Positions 33,260-44,301 of a stretch of 64,000 nucleotides of DNA are shown in pieces. The position numbers and the translations under genes are program-made. This stretch comes from Turnera subulata (taxonomy: Eukaryota > Streptophyta > Magnoliopsida > Malpighiales > Passifloraceae), in assembly GCA_028386065.3 (NCBI GenBank), contig JAKUCV010002500.1:325200-389199 (forward strand), written 5' to 3'. Each line of letters begins with the position of its first letter. Position 1 is the stretch's first letter. Below the pieces are notes generated by a model. That model was not told where the DNA came from. It did no database searches and worked only from the letters and a program-made list of their open reading frames with translations.

Positions 33260-36200
33260 ATGAATTTTACACCAAAAATTATAGCGTGGAATTGCCAAGG
33301 GGCAGGGAGTGAGAGATTTCGATGGGCCTTTCGGGGAGTTGGTTTCCTCGCATAGGCCGAGCATAGTGGTTTTGGTAGAGACGAAAGTTCTTTTTGTTGT
33401 AGCTGAAGATTCTATTCGTCGTTGTGGTTTTGATGGTTTTTCGATTCGAGAAATTTCGGGTCGATCGGGGGGTATCTGGGTGTGTTGGCGGCAGGTAGAG
33501 GTTTCTGTTTCTGTGCTTCGCACCCATAGACAGTTTATTCATACAAGGGTGGTTTTTGGCAATGCTGCTCCGTGGTATTTTACTGCTGTGTATGCTAGTC
33601 CTCTTCCATCTTTGCGTCGGGATTTTTGGCGTGAAACACGTCGTATTGCTGATTCTATGATAGGGCCTTGGTTGCTAGCTGGGGATTTTAATGCCTATGT
33701 GGATCAGTCGGAGAAGTTGAGGGTGCTCCTGCATGTCCAGTCACTTGTCGTGATTTTGGTACCTGGATAAATGATTGTGAACTTATTGATGTAGGGTTTA
33801 AATGTCCTTGTTACACGTGGGAGAAAAGAGTGGGGGTTCAACGTGTTCTGGTTTTGGAACATTTGGACCGTGGTTTGATTTATCAGAGTTGGCGTCTACG
33901 GTTCCCTGAGGCTGAGCTCTGGGTTTTGCCACATACTAAGTCTGACCACTCCCCCCTTTTGTTACATTTATCTGCTCCAGCCCCTAGAAGCTTGCCGAAA
34001 CCTTTTAGGTTTCAGGCAGCTTGGCTTTTGGATCCAAGATTCTATGATGTGGTTACTGCAGGATGGAGGGATGATCTCCCCTTACCTGAGGCTACTGTTT
34101 TGTTACAAAATGCTTTGTCCAAATGGAACCGGGATGTCTTTGGTAATATTTATAAGCGAAAGCGGGTCCTGTTAGCTCGGATTGCTGGAATCCAGCGAGC
34201 AAAGGCGGAGGGTCGGGCTGGCCTTTATCTTTACCAGTTGGAAAGAGAGTTATCAGTTGAGTTTGATAATGTGCTTGCTCAGGAGGAGATGTTGTGGTTC
34301 CAGAAGTCACGGAATAAATGGATACAGTCAGGGGATCGAAATACTTCTTTTTTTCATCAATCCACTGTGATCCGTCGTCGCAAAAATAGGATTGGAGGTT
34401 TGAAGATTGGTGGTGACTGGGTTTATGATCAGGAGCTGTTACGTGCGCATGCTGTTGATTATTTTTCGGGGTTATTTAGAAGGGAAGCTGGCGAATTCTT
34501 GTTACTTGGTTGTTGAGGGCTATTTCCCACTGTTTCTCCGGCTCGGTTATTAGCTTTGGCTGAGCCGATTTATTTGGAGGAAGTTCATGGAGCCCTGAGA
34601 CAGATGGCCCCTTTAAAGGCCCCCGGAGCGGATGGTTTGCATGCTGCTTTTTTCCAAAAATTTTGGCCGGTAGTGGGCGGTGCAGTGTGTAGTTTTGTTC
34701 AAGAAGTTTTTGTTACTGGTATGGTTCCTGCTGTTATGAATAGAACATTACTTACTTTGATTCCCAAGGTTGATAGTCCGGAGGATATCACACAGTTTCG
34801 GCCTATTAGCCTATGTACGGTGCCCTATAAAATTTTGACTAAAGTTTTGGCAAGCCGTCTTAAAGCTGTGTTAGATTCTTTAGTCTTGCCCTTTCAGTCT
34901 AGTTTTGTCCCTAGGCGTCAGATATATGAAAATATAGTTGTGGTGCAGGAAGTAATCCATTCGATGAAGGTGAAAAGAGGGACACAAGGCTTTATGGCAA
35001 TAAAGTTAGACTTGGAGAAGGCGTATGACCGGTTGAGTTGGGAATTTATGGAGGATACTTTGCGAGATGTTGGCTTACCTGATAGTTACATTCGGGTGGT
35101 CATGTCCTGTATTTCTTCTAGCTCAATGCAAGTTCTGTGGAATGGTGAGATGCCACGTAGTTTTCAGCCTTCTCGAGGGATTCATCAGGGGGTTCATTTA
35201 TCCCCTTATATTTTTATTCTGTGCATTGAACGTCTTTCTCAGATGATATGCTCTCTTGTGGATCAGAATACCTGGGCTCCTATTAGAGTTGTGCAACATG
35301 CCCCGCTTGTGTCTCAAATGTTTTTGCTGATGATTTGGTTTTGTTTGCGGAAGCCTCTACTCAGCAAGTAGATGTTTTATTACGGCGTTTGGATATGTTT
35401 TGCGCTAGCTCTGGTCAGAAGATAAGCAAAGCTAAATCTAAGGTTTATTTTTCTAAGAATGTGTCGCTTGGATTGTCTACTACTATTTCTGATAAGCTTG
35501 GAATTCGGGCGACCCAGGATTTAGGGAAATACCTCGGCTTTCCCTTGGTGCATGGGCGTGTTACGACGGCCACTTTTCAGCATATTACTACTAGGGTGGA
35601 GCAACGGTTATCAGGTTGGAAGGCTAATTCTTTATCATTTGCTGGCCGACTTGCCTTGGCCTAGTCTGTCATACAGTCTATTCCATATTACTCTATGCAG
35701 GTGGTACCTTTACCTGTTGGAATTTGTGATAGAGTGGATAAAGCTGCGCGTAGTTTCCTCTGGGGTTCTACTAATGAGCAACGGAGACCTTCTCTGGTGG
35801 CTTGGGATACTGTGTGTACGCCAAAGGTTGAAGGGGGTTTGGGTTTGAGAAATATGCGCCAAGCTAATGAAGCTTTCTTGGCAAAGTTAGCTTGGGGGCT
35901 TGTTTCTAAGCCTCAAGCACTCTGGGTTTGGCTGTTGAGAGCTATGTATTGTCCCAGACAGTCTTTGGTCCAGGAGGTTAAGCGTTCTGTGAGGGCGTCA
36001 CATATTTGGAGAGGCATTTGTCAAGCTTGGCCTGTTGTTCAGGAAGGCTTGACATGGGTCTTTGGTGATGGGTCTCTCATCCGGTTCTGGCAAGATTCAT
36101 GGCTCCCTGAGATTGGCCGGTTGGATGAGGTGCCTGGGGTGTTGGTGCCCGATGCACTTAAGAATGCAATGTTGGCTGACCTTGTGGACGATGGTGGCAA

Positions 36201-37398
36201 CTGGAGGTGGGATGTGTTGACCCCTCTCTTTCCCTCGCATGTTTTGTTGCGGTTCCATTCCTTCCCACCTCCTGTGGAATTGCAAGGTCAAGATTCGATA
36301 TTTTGGGATGGCTCAGCTTCAGGTGAATGTACGGTACGGGCTGCCTATGCCGCACTCTCGCCACCCCCTGCTGCTAATCCAGATAAAGAGTTCTGGCGCG
36401 TACTGTGGAAGTGGAATGGTTTGCCGCGGGCGCGCACTTTTCTTTGGCAGTTGGGCCATGGGGCTGTCCTTACTAATGCGCAGCGGCATCGGAGGCACTT
36501 TGCTGAGTCTCCTCTGTGTCCGTTTTGTGAGGGTTATTGTGAGATTGCACTACATGCGGTGCGTGATTGCCCGTCTGTTTGAGAGGTCTGGAGGAGTTTG
36601 CTTTCCCCGGGAGATCACCAGAGTTTCTTTTCGTTGGGGCTCCGAGATTGGCTGTATTCTGGTTTGCGTGGTAATTTTAATTTTGAATGCGCTTCTAATC
36701 CTGGCATCTTTTATGGGATGGCTGTTTGGCTTATTTGGAAGTGGAGGAATGATAAGATTTTCTCCAATTGTTTGAAGACATGTGATGCAGTGGTTTCGAA
36801 TATCATGCATTATGTCAGGGGATTTCTGGTTCATGCGCAGTTGTCTGCCATTCTGGGTCCACCTTTTGCTGTTAATGATGACCAGGGTGGTTTAGTGTGG
36901 CGAGCTCCGCCGGAGGGCTTTGTAAAGGTTAACGTGGATGCTGCTGTTTGTCATTCGGGTGGAGTGAGTGCTGTTGGAGGGGTGGCTCGTGATGCTTCTG
37001 GTTGCTAGATGGGAGGCTTTAAACATCGTATACAGCATTATTCGGTGGTCATGGCAGAGCTTTAGGCTGTCTATGATGGGTTGGTAATGGCTGCTGAGCT
37101 TGGCGTGAGGCATGTGTTTCTGGAATCGGATAGCCAGGAGCTTGTGGAGGTGCTGCAACGTACACGCCCGAGTCAGCTGGAATCTACGCCATTAATGTGT
37201 TGTGTTCGATCCATTACGTCTGCTTTCATGTCTTGTGAGTTTAGTTTTATTTTCCGAGAGAGTAATCTGGTTGCAGATTCTCTTGCCAAGGCAGCTCTTG
37301 TTTCGTCTCATGATTATGTTTTTCTTGACTCTCCTCTTGGGTTTTGTAACAGACTTTTGTCTGAGGATTCATTGTATGTAGCTTCTGCTACACGTTGA
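33260..37398 (+). pseudogene. LINE B ORF2: endonuclease, reverse transcriptase, zf-RVT, RNase H
   Basis: Starts MNFTPKIIAWNCQGAG (33260), frameshifts near 33300, and continues as endonuclease (VVLVETK, GGIWVCWRQ, GPWLLAGDFNAY, KSDHSPLLL). RT: MAPLKAPGADGLHAAFFQKF, PKVDSPEDITQFRPISLC, SSFVPRRQIYENIVVVQE, KLDLEKAYDRLSWEF, then FADDLVLFAEAS near 35325 after a frameshift. The thumb and zf-RVT (RARTFLWQLGHGAVLTNAQR, CPFC) end near 36580. RNase H follows: VKVNVDAAVC, FLESDSQELVEVLQ, RESNLVADSLAKAAL. Stops at about 34514, 35662, 36580, 37006 and 37062 and about four frameshifts disable it. Confidence 0.9.
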
Positions 37399-37439
37399 TT
37401 TTATGGTATTGTTATGCTCTCTCTTTACCAAAAAAAAAA

Positions 37440-38825
37440 TGTCCAAAAACCAATCATTGGATGATTATGTTATTTTAGAGTCATGATATTTGATTAAGGT
37501 TTTATTCCAATGAATATGTTTATTTATCCATTTATATCTGTATAGATTGCTTGGACATATCTATAACCCAAGAATATTTTATATTCTTAAAAGTCCCTAG
37601 TAGATTATTATTATGGACGGGTTGTAATAATAAATTAAGACTAGCGTATGTTGAGAGTCATATGAGATATGAGGTCTGCAACAAGTACAAGTTAGAGAAC
37701 TTGTGGACTGGACCGACCCAACTTAAGAACACCACGTGGATCATTACATGTTATCATTGGTGGTTCTTATAAGTGTTGTCCTTAGACCTGAGATCATCAA
37801 GGTTCCCAACATATGAGTCATGTGCTTTGATATTACTCTTGGTTGCTCGTAGCTGGGTGGACATTAGAGTTATTGTTGGGCACATGATATAATATGTAGT
37901 GGGATTTGCTTGGTCAAGATGGAATTTGTCTAGCCCATGTAATGGGAAATATATCTGCTGGGCTCCTTGATGGAGTTGAACTGTAAAATGCATGGCCGTG
38001 CTCAAATTGATTGATATGAGATATCAATTGTATTTGTTTTGGACAGTTAACTCGGATTCAAGAAACCATAGATTAAACATATCCGAGAATGACATATTCC
38101 ATGTCTCGTGTTTGATCTTGATATTATAAGACAAAGGGACAAAGACACAATAATAAGGCTTGTTGAATCGGTAATGATCTTGTCACTTGGGTAGCAATGA
38201 TGTGTTGCTAGACACTGCTCATTGTTTATAATTATAAATTTGATTTTATAATTATTGCCAACGTGATTAGAGCCTATAGGGCTGCACACTTAGGACTGTT
38301 AATTTGAGCTATGAGGCCCATAGAGTTTGGATAAGTTGTTGGACCAAGTTTTGGGTTATTAATAATAAGCCCATTAAGTTTATTATTAAGCCCAAAATAT
38401 TATAGCCCAAATATGATTAGGGTTAATCCAGCACACCCAGGGTTTCATGTCTCTATATATATGTGATATATGTTTGGTGATAACGAGTGTGTGGCTTCAC
38501 ATCAAAATTAGTAGACAGAAAAACCCTAGCTTTTCTCTTATTCTTAGAAACAGCTAGCACTGTGAGAAGAGAGACTGTGAGGGTTCAATCCAGTGATCGT
38601 ATGACAGTTCCTGGAGATTAACAGTTCGTGTGGATACCTTAGAGAAATCGGATACTTTGTCCGGTTTTAAATTGATTCAGCTCAACAGTTAAGTGAACGA
38701 TCTCAACCAAAACAGGTACTGAATCTCAACCATTCGGTTTATCCAGTTTCACATGGACCCTGTGACGGTTTTGGATTTGATTCCGATGCGTGTTAACTCC
38801 CTGTTTGTGTACCCAAAACCCAACA
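37440..38825 (+). repeat. LTR of an unidentified LTR retrotransposon
   Basis: Starts TGTCCAAAAACC right at the A tail of LINE B, ends CCCAAAACCCAACA, and is followed after one base by TGGTAGCGGAGCC (38827-38839), an initiator-Met-type primer site. That makes it a 5' LTR of about 1,386 bp. The matching 3' LTR is not in the window. Confidence 0.75.
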
Positions 38826-40065
38826 GTGGTAGCGGAGCCTCTTGTGAAACCATAAATCGAATTTGATTGTTTGTTTATGTGATCTGCTGTATGTGATATA
38901 GTTTGATTGGTATGGTTTTTGTCGATTAGTTTTGTCTGATTTTAATCATGTCGATTGGTATGTGATATCAGTCAGAGTGTGTTTTTAACAGTAAGTCGAA
39001 TGAGTTCGACACAGAAAGATCGATTGGTATGAGATGTCAAACATAGGGTGGAATTTGAATGTCAAATTCGGGTAAAACACACAAGTCCCACGTGGCCGGG
39101 CAGTCATGCCGCTTGGACCGCCAGACCTTGGCGGTCATGTGTGGAAGACCACCAGGTCATGGCGGTCATCAGCGGATGACTGTCGGCCATGGCGGTCATG
39201 TGCACCCTGAAGCCGATTTTTCTCCCGTTTTCGATTCTAATTTAATTTTACACGAACTGTACAGTACTAGCTCTGCGTAGCGCCTTATACTACAATAATG
39301 TTGAAATAATATTACATGTAATCATGAATTAAATGCATGTCTTGTATGCTTTTGTGAAGCATGGTGCATGGTTATGGCTATACAACATTCTAAGGCTTGA
39401 GAATGTTTGTATAGTTTACAACCATGTCACATTACGTTGTTGTTAATTACGTGTGATGCATACCTATTGTATATATGATATATAATATGTTAGTTGCATG
39501 CCCATGTTGTTTGAACAAATTTTTTTATGTGGATAAAAGGAAAATCCCTCAACATAATATTAAGTTCTTATGTGTTGCTTTCCATTGATTAGCACTCATC
39601 TAGGTTTAGATCAACACTTGGCAGGTTTGCCAAAGCAAAGTACCAATGTTTATCTTAGTAAGGTGTGATGGGATAATTGCAATATCCAAACTGCTAGTTA
39701 TGGGTTGGACTTAACTAAGTTATCCCAATAGGATTGGGGACTTAGAGGCAAGGAGTTGAGAAAAGTCGAGACGATCGACTAGAGCAAGAGTTGTTCGCTC
39801 AACTATCTAAGAATTACATGAGATATAATTGACAAGGGGTTGTCTACCTAAATAGCTATAGTACAAGTGATTAGCCAAAGCTAACTTGTATTACTGTGAA
39901 ATATGGATCTTGGCCCACTAGGAATGCTTATGGTTAAGTATTTCGAAATAATACATGAGTGTTATTATTTCAGTGGAAGTATCATTTAATGAAATTTCTT
40001 GTTAAATGATTTTACATATACATAACTCTTATTATGTGTGATTTAATTGTTGTAGAGTTATCATG
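38826..40065 (+). other. Leader of the same LTR element, noncoding
   Basis: Begins with the primer site TGGTAGCGGAGCC. No gag or pol phrase was found. It contains the GC-rich GACCGCC module at 39095-39205 and is cut at 40066 by the CACTA terminus. Confidence 0.6.
39095..39205 (+). repeat. GACCGCC/GGCGGTCATG repeat module
   Basis: Three to four copies of a phrase of about 34 bp built from GACCGCCAG and ATGGCGGTCATG. They are mutually inverted in places and much richer in G+C than the flanks. It is shared with the Tat LTR promoters. Confidence 0.75.
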
Positions 40066-40570
40066 CACTACAAGAAAAATCTTTTTATGTGACACATACT
40101 GTCGTCACTAAAATCATATTATTTGTCACCAAAACAAATTGATGATATTAAAGGTCTTGTCACCTATACTGCCGTGACAAAAAGTTTTTGTGAGAAGTTG
40201 TCACTATTTCCAAAATATATAGGTGACATTAAATTTGTTGTCATATTATAAAAAAATGTGACAATCTAAATTGTCACCGGCAACAAATATGGTGACAATA
40301 TTATTGTAAGCAAAAATATTTCTTAGTGATAATATAAATTATCACAATTAATAGTATTTTGTCACAATAATTATTGTAACAAAACCAATTTTTTTCTACA
40401 ATATTAATTATCACATTTATTACCATTCAATACAATAAATATTGTAACAAAAACCAACTTTTGTAACAATATAATTTATAACAAGAAAGATTGTAATAAT
40501 TTCTTATTACAAAAATTAAAATTTATTTTTGGTGACAGTATTTAATTTTACACGATTTTTGCACTTTAAT
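40066..40570 (+). repeat. CACTA terminal and subterminal repeat zone
   Basis: Terminal CACTACAAGAAAAA, then about a dozen degenerate TGTCAC/GTGACA motifs spaced 15-40 bp apart, for example near 40090, 40128, 40159, 40172, 40200, 40224, 40258, 40274 and 40292. Confidence 0.8.
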
Positions 40571-40841
40571 ATTTATATTATAAATATGAATAAATAAATA
40601 ATGAACATAATTGTGTTTTCAACATAAAAAATGCTATATTATATTAATAAATATCAATATATAATTTACATTATAAGTTTGACAAAAAAAAGTTACAATC
40701 TAACTAACCCTAATCTAAACACTCCAACCAAAAAAGATACAATTTTATTGGCATCAAAGTATACAAAAATATAAGATCTAATCTATACATTATGGTTTGG
40801 AGAATCTTCTTTAAATCAAATGAGTTCTCCATCTTTTCCCA
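40571..40841 (+). other. CACTA interior segment
   Basis: AT-rich sequence with no ORF. It ends at TCCCA (40837-40841), the left target duplication of the solo LTR. Confidence 0.5.
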
Positions 40842-41591
40842 TGTAACGGCCCGGGTAAAATTCTTGTAATTTTATCGTGTGATTCTAACCTTTACGGTGG
40901 TAACTCGAAATTTCTACCACTCTGTTCGACCCTTGGCAAACTTTTCTATGATCAATCGAAACTCGGATTCCACTCTACGACTTGCTTGATACACTGGACA
41001 ATATTTTTTTGTAACCATCTTCTCGATCTTATTACCTTCAAGAAATTTTGATAATCTCTAGTTAAGCATTATGTATTTAATTTCAATAATTTATTAATTA
41101 TAAAATTTTTTAAAAAATATTCTTGTACTTCTACAAAGTGCTTTGAAAGAGTTTTTAGAATTTTATTTTGAATTTTTATACAAATTAAAATTTTGTAAAG
41201 AATTTTCTAACAAAAATATTTCACCAAGTCCTTTCCTATTCTTCGAATAATTTTTGTAGCAATCTTTTCATTTTTATTACTTTTGAGTAAAATTCTGATA
41301 ATTTTGGCTAAGTATTTATTTATTCAATTTAATGATTTATTAAATATATTCTATAAGAAAGTCCATCTTCTATCCCTGTTGTATATTCCAGAGTGTGTTG
41401 GGGATTTACTGTGATATTGTCTTTCATTTATTAGAAATTATTGGAATTAATATTTGGTTTTGAAATAAAGAGGAAAAAAAATTGTTTACCTTAAAAAAAG
41501 ATTTGGTAATGTTTTGATCAATACGACAAGGTTTCAAGTGTCGGCATTTTTTATTCTTCAGCCTTGTTCATTTTAATTTACATTCCTTTTT

Positions 41592-42589
41592 TTGTCTTTT
41601 TCTTATAAAATGCCCCACTCACCCGACACCCACGTTCAGTTTTTCAAAACCTCCATTCTTTTCTTTCTTTTGTTACTTTGTCTACTTCCTTTTCTCCATT
41701 ATTTTGTCTATCACGAGCATCACAGCTCACACACACCCTCTATTCATCACTTTTGTTTCTCCATTATTTATCTCAATCTTCTCCTTCCATCTTTCCTTGT
41801 GATTTCCTCCTTACAACCTCCTTCAATACTCCTCTGTTTTTTTTTCCTTCTCTGTAAACAGCCAAAAACATCCTTCTCCATTTTCCTTTTCCCCTTTCTT
41901 CACTCCCTAATCCTCCCACGAAATTGCCACCATCTTCTCCTCTGCATCCTTACGGTTGTCGTGTTGTACCCTGACACCGCGGTTGTTTCTGGGTCGTGAA
42001 CCACAACTATGGCCCCAGCTCCTATTGATTGCCATGGGGGATGGGGATTGGATTGTTGATGATGGTGATTTTATGGATATGTGGATTAGGGGTTATTGGG
42101 TTGTGGGTCTGCTATAATTCTTTTTAATAATGTTTGTGGAGAATTGTTAGTGGCTTTGGTGGTGAATGGTGTTGATTGGTAGGGGTATAGTCGTGGAGGG
42201 CTTCTTGGGCTGGATAACTTCCAACAGTGGCGATGGTGCTGATGCGAGTGTGATGTTGTGATGAGGATGGCGAACTTGGGTTTCCATGGAAGACTGGTGT
42301 GGGATGCATGTGTATTGGTTGTGGACATAGTGGTGTTGTCGGTTGTGTGCTATGTTTAGGAAGGATTCAACGCTGGATTTTGGTGTTGGTAGTGGGTTTA
42401 CAGTTGTGAGCAGAAGGTGTTCATAGTGATGGTTGATTGGAAGATTGTTGGTTGAGTACTTTCCAGTTGTGGAAATACTTGGGGTCGACGATGGTTCAGT
42501 GTTGTTTCTGTGATTAGGTTGATGGTTGTGCTTTGGGTGTTTTTGGTGGTGCTGACAGTGGGTACAGTGGTGGTGCTGTTGTTGTTGGG
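41592..42589 (+). other. Transcribed-type, pyrimidine- then G/T-rich part of the solo LTR
   Basis: A TATA-like TTCTTATAAAATGCCCC lies at about 41600, followed by C/T-rich sequence and then TGG-repeat-rich sequence. It corresponds in position to the TATA and polypyrimidine zone of the sister LTRs. The open frames here are low-complexity and I do not regard them as genes. Confidence 0.5.
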
Positions 42590-42594
42590 GATGT

Positions 42595-43450
42595 GATGCA
42601 AACAAGCAAGCACCAAGTGGAGCTGATGATGGAGATGGCGCCATTAGCTTGCCTCAAGGACCAATCACACGGGCTCGATTGGAGATGATCAAGAACCACA
42701 TGTTACATTTTGTCCAAGCTAGGATTAATCAAGAATTACAAGAAGACAAGATGATCAAGCTTGGAGAGAAACACATGAAGACACCAACATGTGTTTCGAT
42801 CATTGGAGAAGAGGCCTAGTCGACTGGAGCATGTGGGCCCTATGTCGACATATCCCTTTTAGTTTTCAATAGAGTTGCCGATTTATTTTAAACAATAATT
42901 TAAATTTCGGCAAAGGTTTTTATTCATTTATTTGGGTTATTGTTATTTGGGTCATAAACAATTATGGGCTTTAGATATTTCTGTAGGGTTTTAATTAGTC
43001 CAATTTGTTGTTGGATTTAAAGAGTCAAAACCTAGTCCATCTAGGTTTAGTGGCCGACTTAGGCCTTAGGGTTTCTAGAGGAGGTGGCCGACTTTGAAGA
43101 GGAGGTGGCCGACTTGGGATGCCTATAAATAGGCACCTTGGGATATTTTTATAAGACATTGAGATTTGAGAATAAAAGTTTGAGGTTTTTATTACCTTGG
43201 TTATTTGCAAGTAGAATTGATTTCTTCTTGTTTATTTTAGGGATTGTGTTTACTTATCAAGTAAGTGAATTGCTTGTGGCGTTTACAAGATTCCTTGTGT
43301 TTATTACTCTATTGTTGCTTAACGCCTTTGTTGTGTTTTGAGGTGATAGAGGTAATCACTAAAGCTTTTGGTTGAATTGATTTCTGATCTTGGTGACTCG
43401 ATTGAATCGGAGGTGCTATCTAGCTTTGTTCTGGTAGTGTTGCCGTATCG
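42595..43450 (+). repeat. 5' LTR of the CRM-like Gypsy
   Basis: Starts TGATGCAAACAAGC. Ends CCGTATCG, where the 3' LTR has CCGTATCA (terminal A decayed). Contains a TATA box (GCCTATAAATAGGC, 43121-43134) preceded by a thrice-repeated GGTGGCCGACTT-like phrase. A degenerate primer site TGGTAGCGTAGCC follows at 43454. Confidence 0.93.
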
Positions 43451-43608
43451 TCTTGGTAGCGTAGCCTAGGTATCAATTTCAACTACGTATCCCTTTATTT
43501 TCTGCAATTTAGTTTTTCTGTTCTTGTGTTCTTTGTTGTGTTGCCGAAATATATAAAAAAAAAAATTCGATTTATTTCTTTTTATTTTGGTAGTAGTCGA
43601 TTTCATTA

Positions 43609-43611
<3 letters not shown>

Positions 43612-43679
<68 letters not shown>
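43612..43679. repeat. (TA)n microsatellite, about 68 bp
   Basis: Uninterrupted TA dinucleotides in the untranslated leader of the young Gypsy element; probably highly polymorphic. Confidence 0.95.
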
Positions 43680-43682
<3 letters not shown>

Positions 43683-44301
43683 AAAGAGTTGCTGCGATTT
43701 GATTGTGCAATCGATTTGGAATGTGATTGAAATTTCTTGAGCTGATTGTTTTTATTGTTGGTAGAAATCGATTGGTGGCAGCAAAATTGAAAAAAAAAAA
43801 TATATATATATTGAAATCAACTTGGTGATTGAAGGAATTCGGCAAGTGTTTGTTTTGAATTGCTGGAATTTGCTTGATTGGGATACTTTCCGCAGGTTGT
43901 TAGGGTATCTAGTTGGGTAACTTTCTTTGATTCTGCTGATTTGTTGTGTTCTTTTATTTCAGCCTATCTAATTGAGCAATCTTTGTGTCTTATTGTTCAA
44001 TTACTACAATATTCTTCACATACATTATCTTGTTCTTGTGTGTGACTATCTTGTCTTTCAGGAGTTAACTTGCCTCTAGAATCGAAGTGTCTTTCTTCTT
44101 GATTAGGAATTCTTTGACTCTTTCTTGAAGTGTTGCAGGTTGTTTATTATTTGATAAGATTTACTAGTCCCAAAGAATAAACAAAGTGAGATTTCAAGAG
44201 AGGTAAAAGGCGAGTGTTCCATCAATTGCCACGAGAGACAAACACGAGGGATACACGTGAGGAGCTTTTATTACTAATCAATTTCTTGTAGGTATCACAT
44301 C

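Larger units (their letters stand above)
31490..37439 (+). mobile_element. LINE B, near full-length plant L1-type element with RNase H
   Basis: About 5.95 kb with ORF1, ORF2 and a terminal A run (37430-37439). The 5' end is placed after the LTR fragment and is approximate. Both ORFs are complete in domain content but carry scattered nonsense and frameshift lesions. An LTR element is inserted at or in the A tail, so the target duplication cannot be read. Confidence 0.88.

Noticed and set aside
41592..41999. 135-codon frame resembling a signal-peptide protein
   Set aside because: Lies in the pyrimidine-rich part of the solo LTR; hydrophobicity is compositional.
42147..42644. 165-codon His/Pro-rich minus-strand frame
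   Set aside because: Antisense of a TGG/GTT-rich LTR region; no domain and no start context.
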